Source: Ensifer sp. WSM1721 | GTDB lineage: Bacteria > Pseudomonadota > Alphaproteobacteria > Rhizobiales > Rhizobiaceae | Length of the DNA stretch: 64,000 bases | Direction of reading: 5' to 3' | NCBI RefSeq assembly: GCF_000513895.2 | Contig: NZ_CP165782.1 | Span: forward strand, 2,488,501-2,552,500 | In this document: piece after piece, positions 44,671-54,157 of the stretch | Position numbering within the stretch: the first letter of the stretch is position 1 | How the letters are laid out: each line of letters begins with the position of its first letter | Notes under the pieces: model-generated | Told to the model about the DNA's origin: nothing | What the model saw: the letters and a program-made list of their open reading frames with translations, nothing else | The model's database searches: none | Translations under genes and position numbers: made by a program

Positions 44671-45839
44671 ACGACGGCTTCGATCCGTTCGACAGAGCCT
44701 CCCTGATCGTCGCCCACGACGACGGCCACGCCTTCGATGCCGTCGTGCCGCCGATCGTCCAGACGTCGCTTTTCACGTTCAAGGACTATGACGAGATGAT
44801 CGCCTCCTATCGGGGCGAGCGCGTGCGGCCGATCTATACGCGCGGCCTCAATCCTACGGTCCGGGCTTTCGAGGAGATGCTGGCCACGCTCGAAGGCGCG
44901 GAGGACGCGATCGGCTTTGCGAGCGGCATGTCGGCGATCTCCTCCACTGTGCTTTCCTTTGTCGAGCCGGGCGACCGGATCGTCGCGGTGAAGCATCTCT
45001 ATCCCGATGCCTTCCGCCTGTTCGGCACGCATCTGAAGCGCATGCGTATCGAAGTCACCTATGTCGACGGGCGCGACGAGGAGGCGGTCGCCAAGGCGCT
45101 TCCCGGTGCCAGGCTCTTCTACATGGAAAGCCCGACGAGTTGGGTGATGGACACCCACGACGTGGCGGCGCTGACGGCGGCCGCCAAGGCGCAAGGGATC
45201 GTCACCGTCATCGACAACAGCTGGGCGAGCCCGGTGTTCCAGCAGCCGATTTCGCTCGGTGTCGATCTCGTCATCCACTCCGCCTCGAAATATCTGAGCG
45301 GCCACAGCGATGTCGTCGCCGGCGTCGTCGCCGGCTCGAAGGAACTGATCGGCCGTATTCGCTCGGAAGCCTATCCTTATCTCGGAGGCAAGCTTTCGCC
45401 TTTCGACGCCTGGCTCCTGATCCGCGGGCTTCGCACCCTGCCGATCCGGATGAAGGCGCATGAGCGCTCGGCGCTCGCCATCGCCCGGCGCTTGGCCGAG
45501 CATCCGCTCGTCGAAGCCGTCTGCCATCCCGGCCTCGGAAACAAGCTGCCGCCGGGGCTCTCCGGCACGTCCGGCCTCTTCTCCTTCGTCTTCCGCGAGG
45601 GCGTCGACATCCGTCGCTTCGCCGATCACCTCGAATTCTTCAAGCTTGGCGTCTCCTGGGGCGGTCATGAAAGCCTCGTCGTACCTGGCGAAGTCGTCCT
45701 CGCGCAGAAAGCTCAACCCAATTCCGCGGTCGCCTTCGGCATTTCTCCGCGGTCGGTACGGCTCCATGTCGGCCTGGAGGGAACGGAGGCCCTCTGGAGC
45801 GATCTCGAAGCGGCGATCGCCGCCGCTTCGCAAGGCTGA
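44667..45839 (+). CDS. Cys/Met-metabolism PLP-dependent enzyme (cystathionine lyase/synthase-like)
   Basis: A 390-aa fold-type I PLP enzyme of the cystathionine gamma-synthase/beta-lyase family, which cleaves or forms C-S bonds at the beta or gamma position of amino acids. It has 'YTRGLNPTVRAFEEMLATLEG' (core 'RGLNPTVRAFEEMLA'), 'GFASGMSAISSTVLSF', 'ESPTSWVMDTHDVAALT', 'VIDNSWASPVFQQPISLGVD' and the PLP Lys in 'IHSASKYLSGHSDVV'. The typical Arg pair is present. Exact reaction unknown. It is translationally coupled to the FadR regulator and 37 bp before a sugar-type ABC transporter, an unusual partner that hints at import of a thioether or similar conjugate. Confidence 0.9.
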   Translation: MNDGFDPFDRASLIVAHDDGHAFDAVVPPIVQTSLFTFKDYDEMIASYRGERVRPIYTRGLNPTVRAFEEMLATLEGAEDAIGFASGMSAISSTVLSFVEPGDRIVAVKHLYPDAFRLFGTHLKRMRIEVTYVDGRDEEAVAKALPGARLFYMESPTSWVMDTHDVAALTAAAKAQGIVTVIDNSWASPVFQQPISLGVDLVIHSASKYLSGHSDVVAGVVAGSKELIGRIRSEAYPYLGGKLSPFDAWLLIRGLRTLPIRMKAHERSALAIARRLAEHPLVEAVCHPGLGNKLPPGLSGTSGLFSFVFREGVDIRRFADHLEFFKLGVSWGGHESLVVPGEVVLAQKAQPNSAVAFGISPRSVRLHVGLEGTEALWSDLEAAIAAASQG

Positions 45840-45876
45840 CGAACAAGCAACCAGCGAGAACAAAAGGGAACAAAAA

Positions 45877-47139
45877 ATGAGGAAACTGATCACAGCTACC
45901 CTGCTCGCCACGCTGATGGCCGGCAGCGCCCTTGCCGACACGAAGCTCAAGCTCGTCGAGGTCATCACCAGCCCCGAGCGGACCGAAACGCTGAAATCGA
46001 TCGTCGCCAAATTCGAGGCGGCGAACCCGGGCACCACCGTCGAGATCATTTCGCTCCCCTGGGGCGAAGCCTTCCAAAAATTCGCGACCATGGTCTCCGC
46101 CGGCGAAATCCCGGACGTCATGGAGATGCCGGACACCTGGCTGTCGCTCTATGCCAATAACGGCATGCTCGAAAGCCTTGAGCCCTACCTCGCCAAGTGG
46201 GAGCACACCTCGGGCCTCACCGAACGCGCGCTCGAGCTCGGCCGCGACGTCAACGACACCGCCTATATGCTGCCCTACGGCTTCTATCTTCGGGCGATGT
46301 TCTACAACAAGAAGCTGCTTTCGGAGGCCGGTGTCGCCGAACCGCCGAAGACGATGGACGATTTCGTCAAGGCTTCCGAAGCGGTGTCCAAGCTCCCGGG
46401 TAAGGCCGGCTACTGCCTGCGCGGCGGCCCGGGCGGGCTCAACGGCTGGGTGATGTTCGCAGCGACCATGGCCGGCGACAACAAGTTCTTTAACGAGGAC
46501 GGCACCTCGACGATGAACAGTGAGGGCTGGGTCAAGGGCCTTACCTGGGTCATCGACCTCTACAAGAAGGGACTGGCGCCCAAGGACAGCGTCAACTGGG
46601 GCTTCAACGAGATCGTCGCCGGCTTCTATAGTGGCACCTGTGCTTTCCTCGACCAGGACCCGGATGCGCTGATCGCGATCGCCGAACGTATGAAGCCCGA
46701 AGATTTCGGTGTCACCACCATGCCCAAGGGCCCGAGCGGCAAGACCTTCCCGACGATCGGCTATGCCGGCTGGTCGATGCTGTCGGCCAGCCAGAACAAG
46801 GATCTCTCCTGGAAGCTGATCGAAACGCTCGAAGGGCCGGAGGGCAATATCGAGTGGAACAAGCGAACCGGCGCGCTGCCGGTCCACAAGTCGGCCGAGA
46901 ACGACCCCTTCTATTCGAGCCCGCAGTTCAAGGGCTGGTTCGATGAACTCGCCGACAAGGACGCCATTCCGACGGTCATGCCGACCTATCTCGAAGAGTT
47001 CGCCTTCTTCAAGGACTCGCTCGCGATCAAGACCAGCCAGGAGGCGCTTCTCGGCGACATCACGCCGGAAGAGCTCGCCAATCAATGGGCCGACTACCTG
47101 ACCAAGGCTCAGCAGAAATACCTGGCGAGCAAGAAATAA
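45877..47139 (+). CDS. ABC transporter periplasmic binding protein, CUT1 sugar type
   Basis: A 420-aa periplasmic solute-binding protein of family 1. A Sec signal peptide ('MRKLITATLLATLMAGSALA') is cleaved after ALA. 'SIVAKFEAANPGTTVEIISL', 'GEIPDVMEMPDTWLSLYANN' and 'LPYGFYLRAMFYNKKLLSEA' are typical of sugar/glycerol-phosphate-type receptors. AAAAGGG is 7 bases before ATG 45877. It is first of a four-gene transporter. A perfect 10-bp hairpin follows its stop. The ligand is not readable, and the coupling to a Cys/Met PLP enzyme suggests it may not be a plain sugar. Confidence 0.93.
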   Translation: MRKLITATLLATLMAGSALADTKLKLVEVITSPERTETLKSIVAKFEAANPGTTVEIISLPWGEAFQKFATMVSAGEIPDVMEMPDTWLSLYANNGMLESLEPYLAKWEHTSGLTERALELGRDVNDTAYMLPYGFYLRAMFYNKKLLSEAGVAEPPKTMDDFVKASEAVSKLPGKAGYCLRGGPGGLNGWVMFAATMAGDNKFFNEDGTSTMNSEGWVKGLTWVIDLYKKGLAPKDSVNWGFNEIVAGFYSGTCAFLDQDPDALIAIAERMKPEDFGVTTMPKGPSGKTFPTIGYAGWSMLSASQNKDLSWKLIETLEGPEGNIEWNKRTGALPVHKSAENDPFYSSPQFKGWFDELADKDAIPTVMPTYLEEFAFFKDSLAIKTSQEALLGDITPEELANQWADYLTKAQQKYLASKK

Positions 47140-47147
47140 CGCCATAG

Positions 47148-47172
47148 GGGGCGGCGCCGTTCGCGCCGCCCC
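47148..47172 (+). other. Intercistronic hairpin after the CUT1 binding-protein gene
   Basis: GGGGCGGCGC (47148-47157), loop CGTTC and GCGCCGCCCC (47163-47172) form a perfect 10-bp stem without a T-run, 8 bases past the stop. It likely stabilises the binding-protein mRNA relative to the permease genes. Confidence 0.7.
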
Positions 47173-47230
47173 TGCTCGACGGGGCGAAAAGACAAGGCAC
47201 GCCAAGCGCGACAAAGAGGAACTCCGATCG

Positions 47231-48163
47231 ATGGACTATGCCGTACGCCCGGGTCTGCCGGCGATCCGTCCGCCGCTGATGAAGCGCATCGCGGATGCCT
47301 CGGCTCCCTATCTCTATACCGCGCCGGCGCTGATCCTGATCGTCACGGTGATGCTGGTGCCGCTGGTGCTCGGCGTCTCCTATGCGTTCCGCGACGTCCA
47401 GCTCCTCAATCCCTTTTCCGGCGCCTTCATCGGCCTGGATCATTTCCGGGCTCTTTCCGAGGACGACGCCTTCTTCCGCTCGCTCAGAAACACCCTCTGG
47501 TGGACCGGTGCATCGGTTCTTCTGCAGTTCGCCTTCGGCCTTATCCTGGCACTGCTGCTCGACAAGCCGTTTCATGGCCGCGCGATCGCCCAGGCCCTCG
47601 TCTTTCTGCCCTGGGCCGTTCCGAGCTTCCTTGCCGGCCTCAATTGGGCCTGGCTTTTCAATCCCGTCGTCGGGCCGTTGCCGCATTGGTTCTACGCGCT
47701 CGGGATCATGAGCCAGCCGGCCAACATCCTCTCCGATCCGCAGCTTGCCATGTGGGGGCCGATCGTCGCCAATATCTGGTGGGGCATTCCCTTCTTCGCG
47801 ATCACGCTCCTTGCCGCGCTGCAGGCGATCCCGCGCGACCTCTATGAAGCCGCGAGCATCGACGGAGCGGGAGCGTTCCAGCGCTTCCTCTCGATCACGC
47901 TTCCCTTCCTGGCGCCGACGATCGCGATCACCATTCTGCTCCGTACCGTATGGATCTCGAACTTCGCCGATCTCATCATCGTCATGACCAATGGCGGGCC
48001 GGCCGACAGGACCCAGATCGTCGCGAGCTACATCTTCACCCAGGCCTTCAAGCGGCTCGACTTCGGCTATGCCTCGGCGGTCGCGCTGGTGCTGCTCGCA
48101 CTGCTCCTCGCCTATTCGCTGCTGATCGTCATCTTGAGACAGTGGCTCCTGAGCAAGGATTGA
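47231..48163 (+). CDS. ABC transporter permease, CUT1 sugar type (MalF-like)
   Basis: A 310-aa inner-membrane permease. It shows 'YTAPALILIVTVMLVPLVLG', the coupling loop 'IPRDLYEAASIDGAGAFQRF' followed by 'LSITLPFLAPTIAITILLRT', and 'GGPADRTQIVASYIFTQAFK', the usual MalF/UgpA signature. The ATG at 47231 has AGAGGAAC at a somewhat long distance; ATG 47279 would start nearer the first helix. It is 4 bp before the next permease. Confidence 0.93.
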   Translation: MDYAVRPGLPAIRPPLMKRIADASAPYLYTAPALILIVTVMLVPLVLGVSYAFRDVQLLNPFSGAFIGLDHFRALSEDDAFFRSLRNTLWWTGASVLLQFAFGLILALLLDKPFHGRAIAQALVFLPWAVPSFLAGLNWAWLFNPVVGPLPHWFYALGIMSQPANILSDPQLAMWGPIVANIWWGIPFFAITLLAALQAIPRDLYEAASIDGAGAFQRFLSITLPFLAPTIAITILLRTVWISNFADLIIVMTNGGPADRTQIVASYIFTQAFKRLDFGYASAVALVLLALLLAYSLLIVILRQWLLSKD

Positions 48164-48167
48164 ACCG

Positions 48168-49001
48168 ATGCGCGTCAAGCCAGCCCTCCTCACCGTGGCG
48201 CATCGCCTGGCGATCCTCGCCTATATTACCTTCGCGCTCTTTCCGCTCTTCTGGCTGCTAAAGGTGGCGGTGACGCCGAACGACCTGCTCTACTCCGAAG
48301 GAATTCGCCTCTGGCCGTCGAGGGCGAGCCTCGAACATTTCGATTTCGTGCTGAGGCACAGCGCCTTCCCGGTCTTCTTCCGCAACAGCCTGATCGTCTC
48401 GGGCTCGACGGCCGTCGTGGTGACAATCCTTGCTTCGCTCTCCGGCTATGCGCTCTCGCGTTTCCGCTTCCGTGGCAAGTACTGGCTAGTGACGTTGATG
48501 CTGCTGACCCAGATGTTCCCCCTGGTGATGCTGGTCGCCCCGATCTTCAAAATCCTTTCGCCACTGGGGCTCACCAACAGCTTGACGGGCCTCGTCATCG
48601 TCTACACCGCCTTCAACGTGCCCTTTGCAACGTTCCTGATGCAGTCCTTCTTCGACGGCATTCCGAGGGATCTCGAAGAGGCGGCGATGATCGATGGGGC
48701 CACGCAATTCGTCGCCTTCCGCCAGATCATCCTCCCGCTGACGTTGCCCGGGATCGCCGCGACCCTCGGTTTCGTCTTCACCGCAGCCTGGAGCGAACTG
48801 CTCTTCTCGCTGATGCTCATCTCCGGCAACGAGCAGGCGACCTTCCCGGTCGGGCTTCTGTCCTTCGTTTCGAAATTCTCGGTCGATTTCGGTCAGATGA
48901 TGGCCGCCGGCGTGCTCGCGCTGATCCCTGCCTGTCTCTTCTTCTTGCTCATTCAACGCTATCTCGTCCAAGGCCTCACGGCCGGCGCGGTCAAAGGCTG
49001 A
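48168..49001 (+). CDS. ABC transporter permease, CUT1 sugar type (MalG-like)
   Basis: A 277-aa inner-membrane permease with six helices. The first helix is '[20 protein letters not shown]', the typical '[30 protein letters not shown]' (in part '[15 protein letters not shown]') follows, and the coupling loop is '[20 protein letters not shown]'. AGGATTGAACCG precedes ATG 48168. It lies between the MalF-like permease and the ATPase gene (4 bp). Confidence 0.94.
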   Translation: MRVKPALLTVAHRLAILAYITFALFPLFWLLKVAVTPNDLLYSEGIRLWPSRASLEHFDFVLRHSAFPVFFRNSLIVSGSTAVVVTILASLSGYALSRFRFRGKYWLVTLMLLTQMFPLVMLVAPIFKILSPLGLTNSLTGLVIVYTAFNVPFATFLMQSFFDGIPRDLEEAAMIDGATQFVAFRQIILPLTLPGIAATLGFVFTAAWSELLFSLMLISGNEQATFPVGLLSFVSKFSVDFGQMMAAGVLALIPACLFFLLIQRYLVQGLTAGAVKG

Positions 49002-49005
49002 TCCC

Positions 49006-50073
49006 ATGGCTTCCATCGACATCGCCAATATCCAGAAATCCTACGGCGTCCACCCGGTGTTGCACGACGTCGACCTCAAGATCCGCGATGGCGAATTCGT
49101 CGTGCTCGTCGGCCCCTCCGGCTGTGGCAAGTCGACCCTCCTGCGCATGATCGCTGGCCTCGAGAGCGTCACCGCCGGGGAAATCCGCATTGCCGGCAAG
49201 CGAGTCAACGAGCTTGCACCGAAGGACCGTGACATCGCCATGGTGTTCCAGTCCTATGCGCTATATCCGCACATGTCCGTCGCAAAGAATATGAGCTACA
49301 GCCTTCGACTGAGGAAAACGCCGAAAGACAGGATTGCGGCCGTGGTCGCAGGCGCTGCCGCCAAGCTCGGCCTCGAGCCGCTCATGGAGCGCCGTCCGCG
49401 CGCACTTTCCGGCGGCCAACGCCAGCGCGTCGCTATGGGCCGCGCCATCGTGCGTCAGCCGAAGGCGTTCCTCTTCGACGAGCCGCTGTCGAATCTCGAT
49501 GCGCGCTTGCGCGAACAGATGCGCGCCGAGATCAAGAAACTGCACAAGGACTTGGGCGCGACATCGATTTATGTCACGCACGACCAGATCGAGGCCATGA
49601 CGCTTGCCGATCGTATCGTCGCCATGAACGCCGGTGTGGTGCAGCAGGTGGGAAGCCCGCTCGATCTCTATGATCGTCCCGCCAATCTCTTCGTCGCCGG
49701 CTTCATCGGCTCGCCCGGGATGAACTTTTTCGAGGGGACGTATCACGGCGGCGCCACGCCTCTTTTCGAGATCGAGGGCGCGGCACATATTCCACTCGAC
49801 GCGCCCGCGCCCCTTTCCGAAGGCGCCGGCGCCACGCTCGGCATCCGTCCGGAACACGTTGTGCTTGCCGGCCACGGGCCGCAAACGCTTCTTGCCACCG
49901 TCGACCTAGTCGAGCCGACCGGCTTCGGCATCATCCTGCACCTGTCACTCGGGCGGGCCGGCTTCAAGGCCTTCACCAACGACCGCTCGTTCCTCACGGC
50001 CTCCGGCACGATCCCCGTTCGTTTCCCTGCGCACCAACTGCATTTCTTCGATGGCGAAGGCAGACGCATCTGA
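49006..50073 (+). CDS. ABC transporter ATP-binding protein, CUT1 type (UgpC/MalK-like)
   Basis: A 355-aa ATPase of the MalK/UgpC group. Walker A 'GPSGCGKST' is at residues 36-44, signature '[19 protein letters not shown]', Walker B '[18 protein letters not shown]', '[18 protein letters not shown]', then the C-terminal OB-fold/TOBE part ('[12 protein letters not shown]'). The order binding protein - two permeases - ATPase is complete, so the importer should work alone. The 194 bp to the cytochrome c gene contains a possible promoter. Confidence 0.95.
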   Translation: MASIDIANIQKSYGVHPVLHDVDLKIRDGEFVVLVGPSGCGKSTLLRMIAGLESVTAGEIRIAGKRVNELAPKDRDIAMVFQSYALYPHMSVAKNMSYSLRLRKTPKDRIAAVVAGAAAKLGLEPLMERRPRALSGGQRQRVAMGRAIVRQPKAFLFDEPLSNLDARLREQMRAEIKKLHKDLGATSIYVTHDQIEAMTLADRIVAMNAGVVQQVGSPLDLYDRPANLFVAGFIGSPGMNFFEGTYHGGATPLFEIEGAAHIPLDAPAPLSEGAGATLGIRPEHVVLAGHGPQTLLATVDLVEPTGFGIILHLSLGRAGFKAFTNDRSFLTASGTIPVRFPAHQLHFFDGEGRRI

Positions 50074-50117
50074 CGCCGACTGGAGGGTCGCTGCCGGCGC
50101 CTACCTCGAAGGAGCGA

Positions 50118-50145
50118 TTGACTTCTTTCCTGCGAGGACTAGCTT
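50118..50145 (+). promoter_or_regulatory. Possible sigma70-type promoter before the cytochrome c gene
   Basis: TTGACT (50118-50123) and TAGCTT (50140-50145) are separated by 16 bp, about 120 bp before the cytochrome c start. The -10 box is a weak match, so this is tentative. Confidence 0.25.
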
Positions 50146-50267
50146 GTCTTGTGTCGCAAGTATCAACCGTCCCGGCGCGTCATTCCCTGAGAGAAGCAAG
50201 CACCGCCAAAGCCATGATTTGACGATATTCTTCCTTGCCCCGCGCCGAGCGAAATTGAGGAAGTATG

Positions 50268-50654
50268 ATGCGAAACTTTGTTGTTGCCCTGTCTTTTTCG
50301 GCACTCGTTCTCTGTCCGGCCGCGGGCCTTGCCCAGGAGGGCGATGCCGAAGCCGGCGCCACCGTCTTCAAGAAATGCGCGACCTGTCACGTTGTCGACA
50401 AGGACCAGAACAAGGTCGGACCGTCGCTCCAGGGCGTCATCGGCAGAACCGCCGGAACTCACCCGGATTTCAAGTACTCACAAGCCATGGTCGAGGCGGG
50501 TAAGGGCGGCCTCGTCTGGGACGACGCGACGTTGAGCGACTATCTCCGTAATCCCAAGGCCAAGGTCAAGGGCACTAAGATGGTCTTTCCCGGCCTCAAG
50601 AAGGACGAGGAGATCGCCAACGTGATTGCCTATCTCAAACAACACCCGAAATAG
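50268..50654 (+). CDS. Class I cytochrome c
   Basis: A 128-aa periplasmic electron carrier. It has a signal peptide ('MRNFVVALSFSALVLCPAAG' up to 'LAQ'), the haem site 'CATCH', and the Met ligand in 'GTKMVFPGLKKDEEIANVIA' (core 'GTKMVFPG'), typical of small c550/c2-type cytochromes. Two ATG codons are stacked (50265, 50268); the second sits 7 bases after GAGG. It lies 138 bp upstream of the alternative cytochrome oxidase operon on the same strand, so it is the likely electron donor for that oxidase. Confidence 0.95.
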   Translation: MRNFVVALSFSALVLCPAAGLAQEGDAEAGATVFKKCATCHVVDKDQNKVGPSLQGVIGRTAGTHPDFKYSQAMVEAGKGGLVWDDATLSDYLRNPKAKVKGTKMVFPGLKKDEEIANVIAYLKQHPK

Positions 50655-50792
50655 GAGCAACCCTCGGGACGGGAGAATTCCACGCCTTCCCGATGATTTG
50701 CCAGTATTTTCCGTTCGTGCAATAATTGTGATCGGAACGCTGCGGATTGCGCATTCGTCTCACGGCCGATCATGGCGAGGAGGGGACAGGAA

Positions 50793-51635
50793 ATGGCCGT
50801 GGTTGTAATTCTGGTTCTGTTGGCCGCCGGATCGGTGTTGTTCCATTTGTTGAGTCCTTGGTGGTGGACACCAATCGCCTCCAACTGGAATTACATAGAC
50901 AATACCATCATCATAACATTCTGGATCACTGGCATCGCCTTCACCGCCGTCGTCCTGTTCATGGCCTATTGCGTGCTGCGCTTCCGCCACCGACCCGGCA
51001 ACACCGCGGCCTACGAGCCCGAGAACAAAAAGCTCGAAGGTTGGCTGGCGACGAGCACGACGCTTGGCGTCGCCGCAATGCTGGCGCCCGGCCTGTTCGT
51101 TTGGAACCAGTTCATCACCGTGCCGCAGGATGCGGCGGAAGTGGAAGTCATCGGCCAGCAATGGCTGTGGAGCTTCCGCCTCCCCGGCGCAGACGGAAAG
51201 CTCGGAACGACGGAGACGCGCAATATCGCGCCTGAAAATTCGCTCGGCCTCAACCGGAACGACACCGCCAGCCTCGACGACCTCATTATCGAGGGCGGCG
51301 AGCTTCACCTTCCCGTCGGCAAACCGGTCAAGGTCGTGCTCCGGTCCGTCGATGTACTGCACGACTTCTACGTGCCGGAGTTTCGCGCCAAGATGGATAT
51401 GATCCCCGGCATGGTGACCTATTTCTGGCTCACTCCGACGCGGACGGGGACCTTTGAAATCCTTTGCGCGGAGCTCTGCGGCGTCGGCCATCCGCAGATG
51501 CGCGGCACCGTCGTGGTGGACACCGAGGAGGACTATCAGACCTGGCTCGCCGAGCAGCAGACCTTTTCGCAACTATCCGCATCGTCCGAAACAAGCCCGG
51601 CGGCAACTGCGATTACCGCCTCAGCGGCGCAGTAG
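50793..51635 (+). CDS. coxM: Cytochrome c oxidase subunit II (CoxM-type)
   Basis: A 280-aa membrane-anchored copper subunit. Two N-terminal helices ('MAVVVILVLLAAGSVLFHLL' and 'IITFWITGIAFTAVVLFMAY') are followed by a periplasmic cupredoxin domain with the CuA ligands in 'DVLHDFYVPEF' and 'CAELCGVGHPQM', so it receives electrons from cytochrome c. ATG 50793 has AGGAGG 9 bases upstream; ATG 50772 is the alternative. The C-terminal tail is low-complexity Ala/Ser/Thr. The symbol is given because this looks like the rhizobial coxMNOP alternative oxidase. Confidence 0.95.
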   Translation: MAVVVILVLLAAGSVLFHLLSPWWWTPIASNWNYIDNTIIITFWITGIAFTAVVLFMAYCVLRFRHRPGNTAAYEPENKKLEGWLATSTTLGVAAMLAPGLFVWNQFITVPQDAAEVEVIGQQWLWSFRLPGADGKLGTTETRNIAPENSLGLNRNDTASLDDLIIEGGELHLPVGKPVKVVLRSVDVLHDFYVPEFRAKMDMIPGMVTYFWLTPTRTGTFEILCAELCGVGHPQMRGTVVVDTEEDYQTWLAEQQTFSQLSASSETSPAATAITASAAQ

Positions 51636-51668
51636 GAGGCGCCGTGGAGTAGCAACCTGGGAGGGCAT

Positions 51669-53450
51669 ATGATGGTCGACGTCCGGTCCGGTATTGGCGA
51701 GGCGCTCCCGCCTCCCGAAGTCGAGGATGTTGAGCTTTATCATCCGCATAGCTGGTGGACGCGCTACGTCTTCAGCCAGGACGCGAAAATTATCGCCATC
51801 CAATATGCGACAACCGCGATCGCCATCGGCATGGTGGCGCTGGTTCTGTCTTGGCTGATGCGCCTTCAACTCGGCTTTCCCGGCACATTCCAACTGATTG
51901 ATGCCGAGGCCTACTACCAGTTCATCACCATGCATGGCATGATCATGGTGATCTACCTGCTCACGGCGCTCTTCCTCGGCGGTTTCGGCAATTACCTCAT
52001 CCCCTTGATGGTCGGCGCCCGCGACATGGTGTTCCCCTATGCCAATATGCTGAGCTATTGGATCTACCTGCTGGCGGTCCTCGTGCTCGTCGCAAGCTTC
52101 TTCGCACCCGGCGGGCCCACCGGCGCCGGCTGGACGCTCTATCCGCCGCAGGCGGTCCTCTCCGGCACGCCGGGCGGCAAGGATTGGGGCATCATCCTGA
52201 TGCTCTCCTCGCTGATCATCTTCATCATCGGCTTCACCATGGGCGGCCTGAATTACGTCGTCACCGTGCTTCAGGGCCGCGCCCGCGGCATGACGCTGAT
52301 GCGCCTGCCCCTGACCGTCTGGGGCATCTTCACGGCGACGGTGATGGCACTGCTTGCCTTCCCGGCGCTTTTCGTCGCCTGCGTCATGATGCTCTTCGAC
52401 CGGCTGCTCGGCACGAGCTTCTTCATGCCTGCGATCGTCGAGATGGGCGAGCAGCTTCAACATGGCGGCGGCAGCCCAATCCTGTTCCAGCACCTCTTCT
52501 GGTTTTTCGGCCATCCGGAAGTCTACATCGTCGCGCTGCCCGCCTTCGGCATCGTCTCCGACCTCATCAGCACGCATGCGCGCAAGAACATCTTCGGCTA
52601 TCGCATGATGGTCTGGGCGATCGTCATCATTGGCGGTCTCTCCTTCATCGTCTGGGCCCACCACATGTATGTGAGCGGGATGAACCCGTATTTCGGTTTC
52701 TTCTTCGCGACCACGACGCTGATCATTGCGGTACCGACGGCGATCAAAGTCTATAACTGGGTGCTGACGCTCTGGCGCGGCAACATCCACCTGACCTTGC
52801 CGATGCTTTTCGCGCTCGCCTTCATCGTCACTTTCGTCAACGGCGGCCTGACGGGACTCTTCCTCGGCAATGTCGTCGTCGATGTGCCGCTCTCCGATAC
52901 GATGTTCGTCGTCGCGCATTTCCACATGGTCATGGGCGTCGCACCGATTATGGTCATCTTCGGCGCCATCTATCACTGGTATCCGAAGATCACCGGCCGC
53001 ATGCTCAACGAAGTGCTCGGCCAGATTCATTTCTGGGTCACCTTCATCGGCGCCTATGCGATCTTCTTCCCGATGCACTATGTCGGCCTCGTCGGCGTGC
53101 CGCGCCGCTACTACGAACTCGGCGAGATGGCCTTCGTCCAGGAATCGGTCCATACGCTCAACGCCTTCATCACCGTGATGGCGCTGATCGTCGGGGCCGC
53201 GCAGATCGTCTTCCTCTTCAATCTCGTCTGGAGCCTGCGCCACGGCCGCGAAGCCGGCGGCAATCCCTGGCGGGCGACGACGCTCGAATGGCAGACGCCC
53301 GAGACGCCGCCGCCGCATGGCAACTGGGGCAAGGAGCTGCCGGTCGTCTATCGCTGGGCCTACGACTACAGCGTCCCGGGCGCACCCGAGGATTTCATCC
53401 CGCAGAACCAGCCAGGCCCCGGTCGCCTCGGCCATGAGGCGGCCTCATGA
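51669..53450 (+). CDS. coxN: Cytochrome c oxidase subunit I (CoxN-type)
   Basis: The 593-aa catalytic subunit reducing O2 to water with proton pumping. Ligands are visible: His in 'ITMHGMIMV' (haem a), 'WFFGHPEVYI' (CuB His cross-linked to Tyr, plus the Glu of the D-channel), 'WAHHMYVSG' (CuB) and 'VVAHFHMVMG' (haem a3/a). The K-channel Lys is in 'VPTAIKVYNW'. 'HPEVY' and the Glu mark an A-type oxidase. It has an N-terminal extension before the first helix. GGGAGG precedes the two stacked ATGs (51669, 51672). It overlaps coxO by 4 bases. Confidence 0.98.
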   Translation: MMVDVRSGIGEALPPPEVEDVELYHPHSWWTRYVFSQDAKIIAIQYATTAIAIGMVALVLSWLMRLQLGFPGTFQLIDAEAYYQFITMHGMIMVIYLLTALFLGGFGNYLIPLMVGARDMVFPYANMLSYWIYLLAVLVLVASFFAPGGPTGAGWTLYPPQAVLSGTPGGKDWGIILMLSSLIIFIIGFTMGGLNYVVTVLQGRARGMTLMRLPLTVWGIFTATVMALLAFPALFVACVMMLFDRLLGTSFFMPAIVEMGEQLQHGGGSPILFQHLFWFFGHPEVYIVALPAFGIVSDLISTHARKNIFGYRMMVWAIVIIGGLSFIVWAHHMYVSGMNPYFGFFFATTTLIIAVPTAIKVYNWVLTLWRGNIHLTLPMLFALAFIVTFVNGGLTGLFLGNVVVDVPLSDTMFVVAHFHMVMGVAPIMVIFGAIYHWYPKITGRMLNEVLGQIHFWVTFIGAYAIFFPMHYVGLVGVPRRYYELGEMAFVQESVHTLNAFITVMALIVGAAQIVFLFNLVWSLRHGREAGGNPWRATTLEWQTPETPPPHGNWGKELPVVYRWAYDYSVPGAPEDFIPQNQPGPGRLGHEAAS

Positions 53451-54145
53451 GCGTGACGGTAATCTTCCTGGCGGTGGTCGCCGCCGTCATCGTCTGGTGG
53501 CTCGCCGGCCAGCGCGTGACCTCGCGGCCGTGGCTGGAAGTCGGCCACGCGCATGATCGTCGCAGCGGCGCGCCGATGCCCCCGGCGAAGGTCGGCCTCG
53601 GCGTCTTTCTCGCGGTCGTTGGCGCACTGTTCTCGCTTGCCATCAGCGCCTATTTCATGCGCATGACCTCCTCGGATTGGGAAGCACTTCCCTTGCCCGG
53701 CTTTCTCTGGATCAATACGGGCATCCTCACAGCCGGCAGTATCGCCCTGCACTGGACGAAAGTGGAGGCGGAGCGGCGGCATGACGAAGCGGCGCGAACG
53801 GGTCTCCTCGCAGCCTTGGCGGCGGGCCTTGCATTTCTCGCCGGTCAACTTTTCGCCTGGCGTATGCTTTCGGACGCCGGATATCTCCTGGCCGACAATC
53901 CCGCCAACAGCTTTTTCTATATGCTCACCGGCATGCACGGCCTGCATATCCTCGGCGGACTCCTTGCGCTCGGTCGAGTGACCGCGCGCGCCTGGAACAC
54001 GCCCTTCGACCGCAGACTGCGTCTGTCGATCGAGCTTTGTGCCGTCTACTGGCATTTCATGCTGATCGTCTGGCTGGTGCTCTTCGCCCTCTTCTCCGGC
54101 TGGGCCAGCGACGTCGTCGATTTCTGCCGCCAACTCCTGACATAG
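53447..54145 (+). CDS. coxO: Cytochrome c oxidase subunit III family protein, small form (CoxO-type)
   Basis: A 232-aa membrane protein with about five to six helices. 'GVFLAVVGALFSLAISAYFM' and 'FFYMLTGMHGLHILGGLLAL' with 'CAVYWHFMLIVWLVLFALFS' (core 'GMHGLHILGG' and 'YWHFMLIVW') are subunit-III hallmarks. It is shorter and more divergent than the next gene, which is also subunit-III-like, as in the coxMNOP operon of Bradyrhizobium and Sinorhizobium. It overlaps coxN by ATGA. Confidence 0.92.
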   Translation: MSVTVIFLAVVAAVIVWWLAGQRVTSRPWLEVGHAHDRRSGAPMPPAKVGLGVFLAVVGALFSLAISAYFMRMTSSDWEALPLPGFLWINTGILTAGSIALHWTKVEAERRHDEAARTGLLAALAAGLAFLAGQLFAWRMLSDAGYLLADNPANSFFYMLTGMHGLHILGGLLALGRVTARAWNTPFDRRLRLSIELCAVYWHFMLIVWLVLFALFSGWASDVVDFCRQLLT

Positions 54146-54157
54146 GAACCGTTGCCA

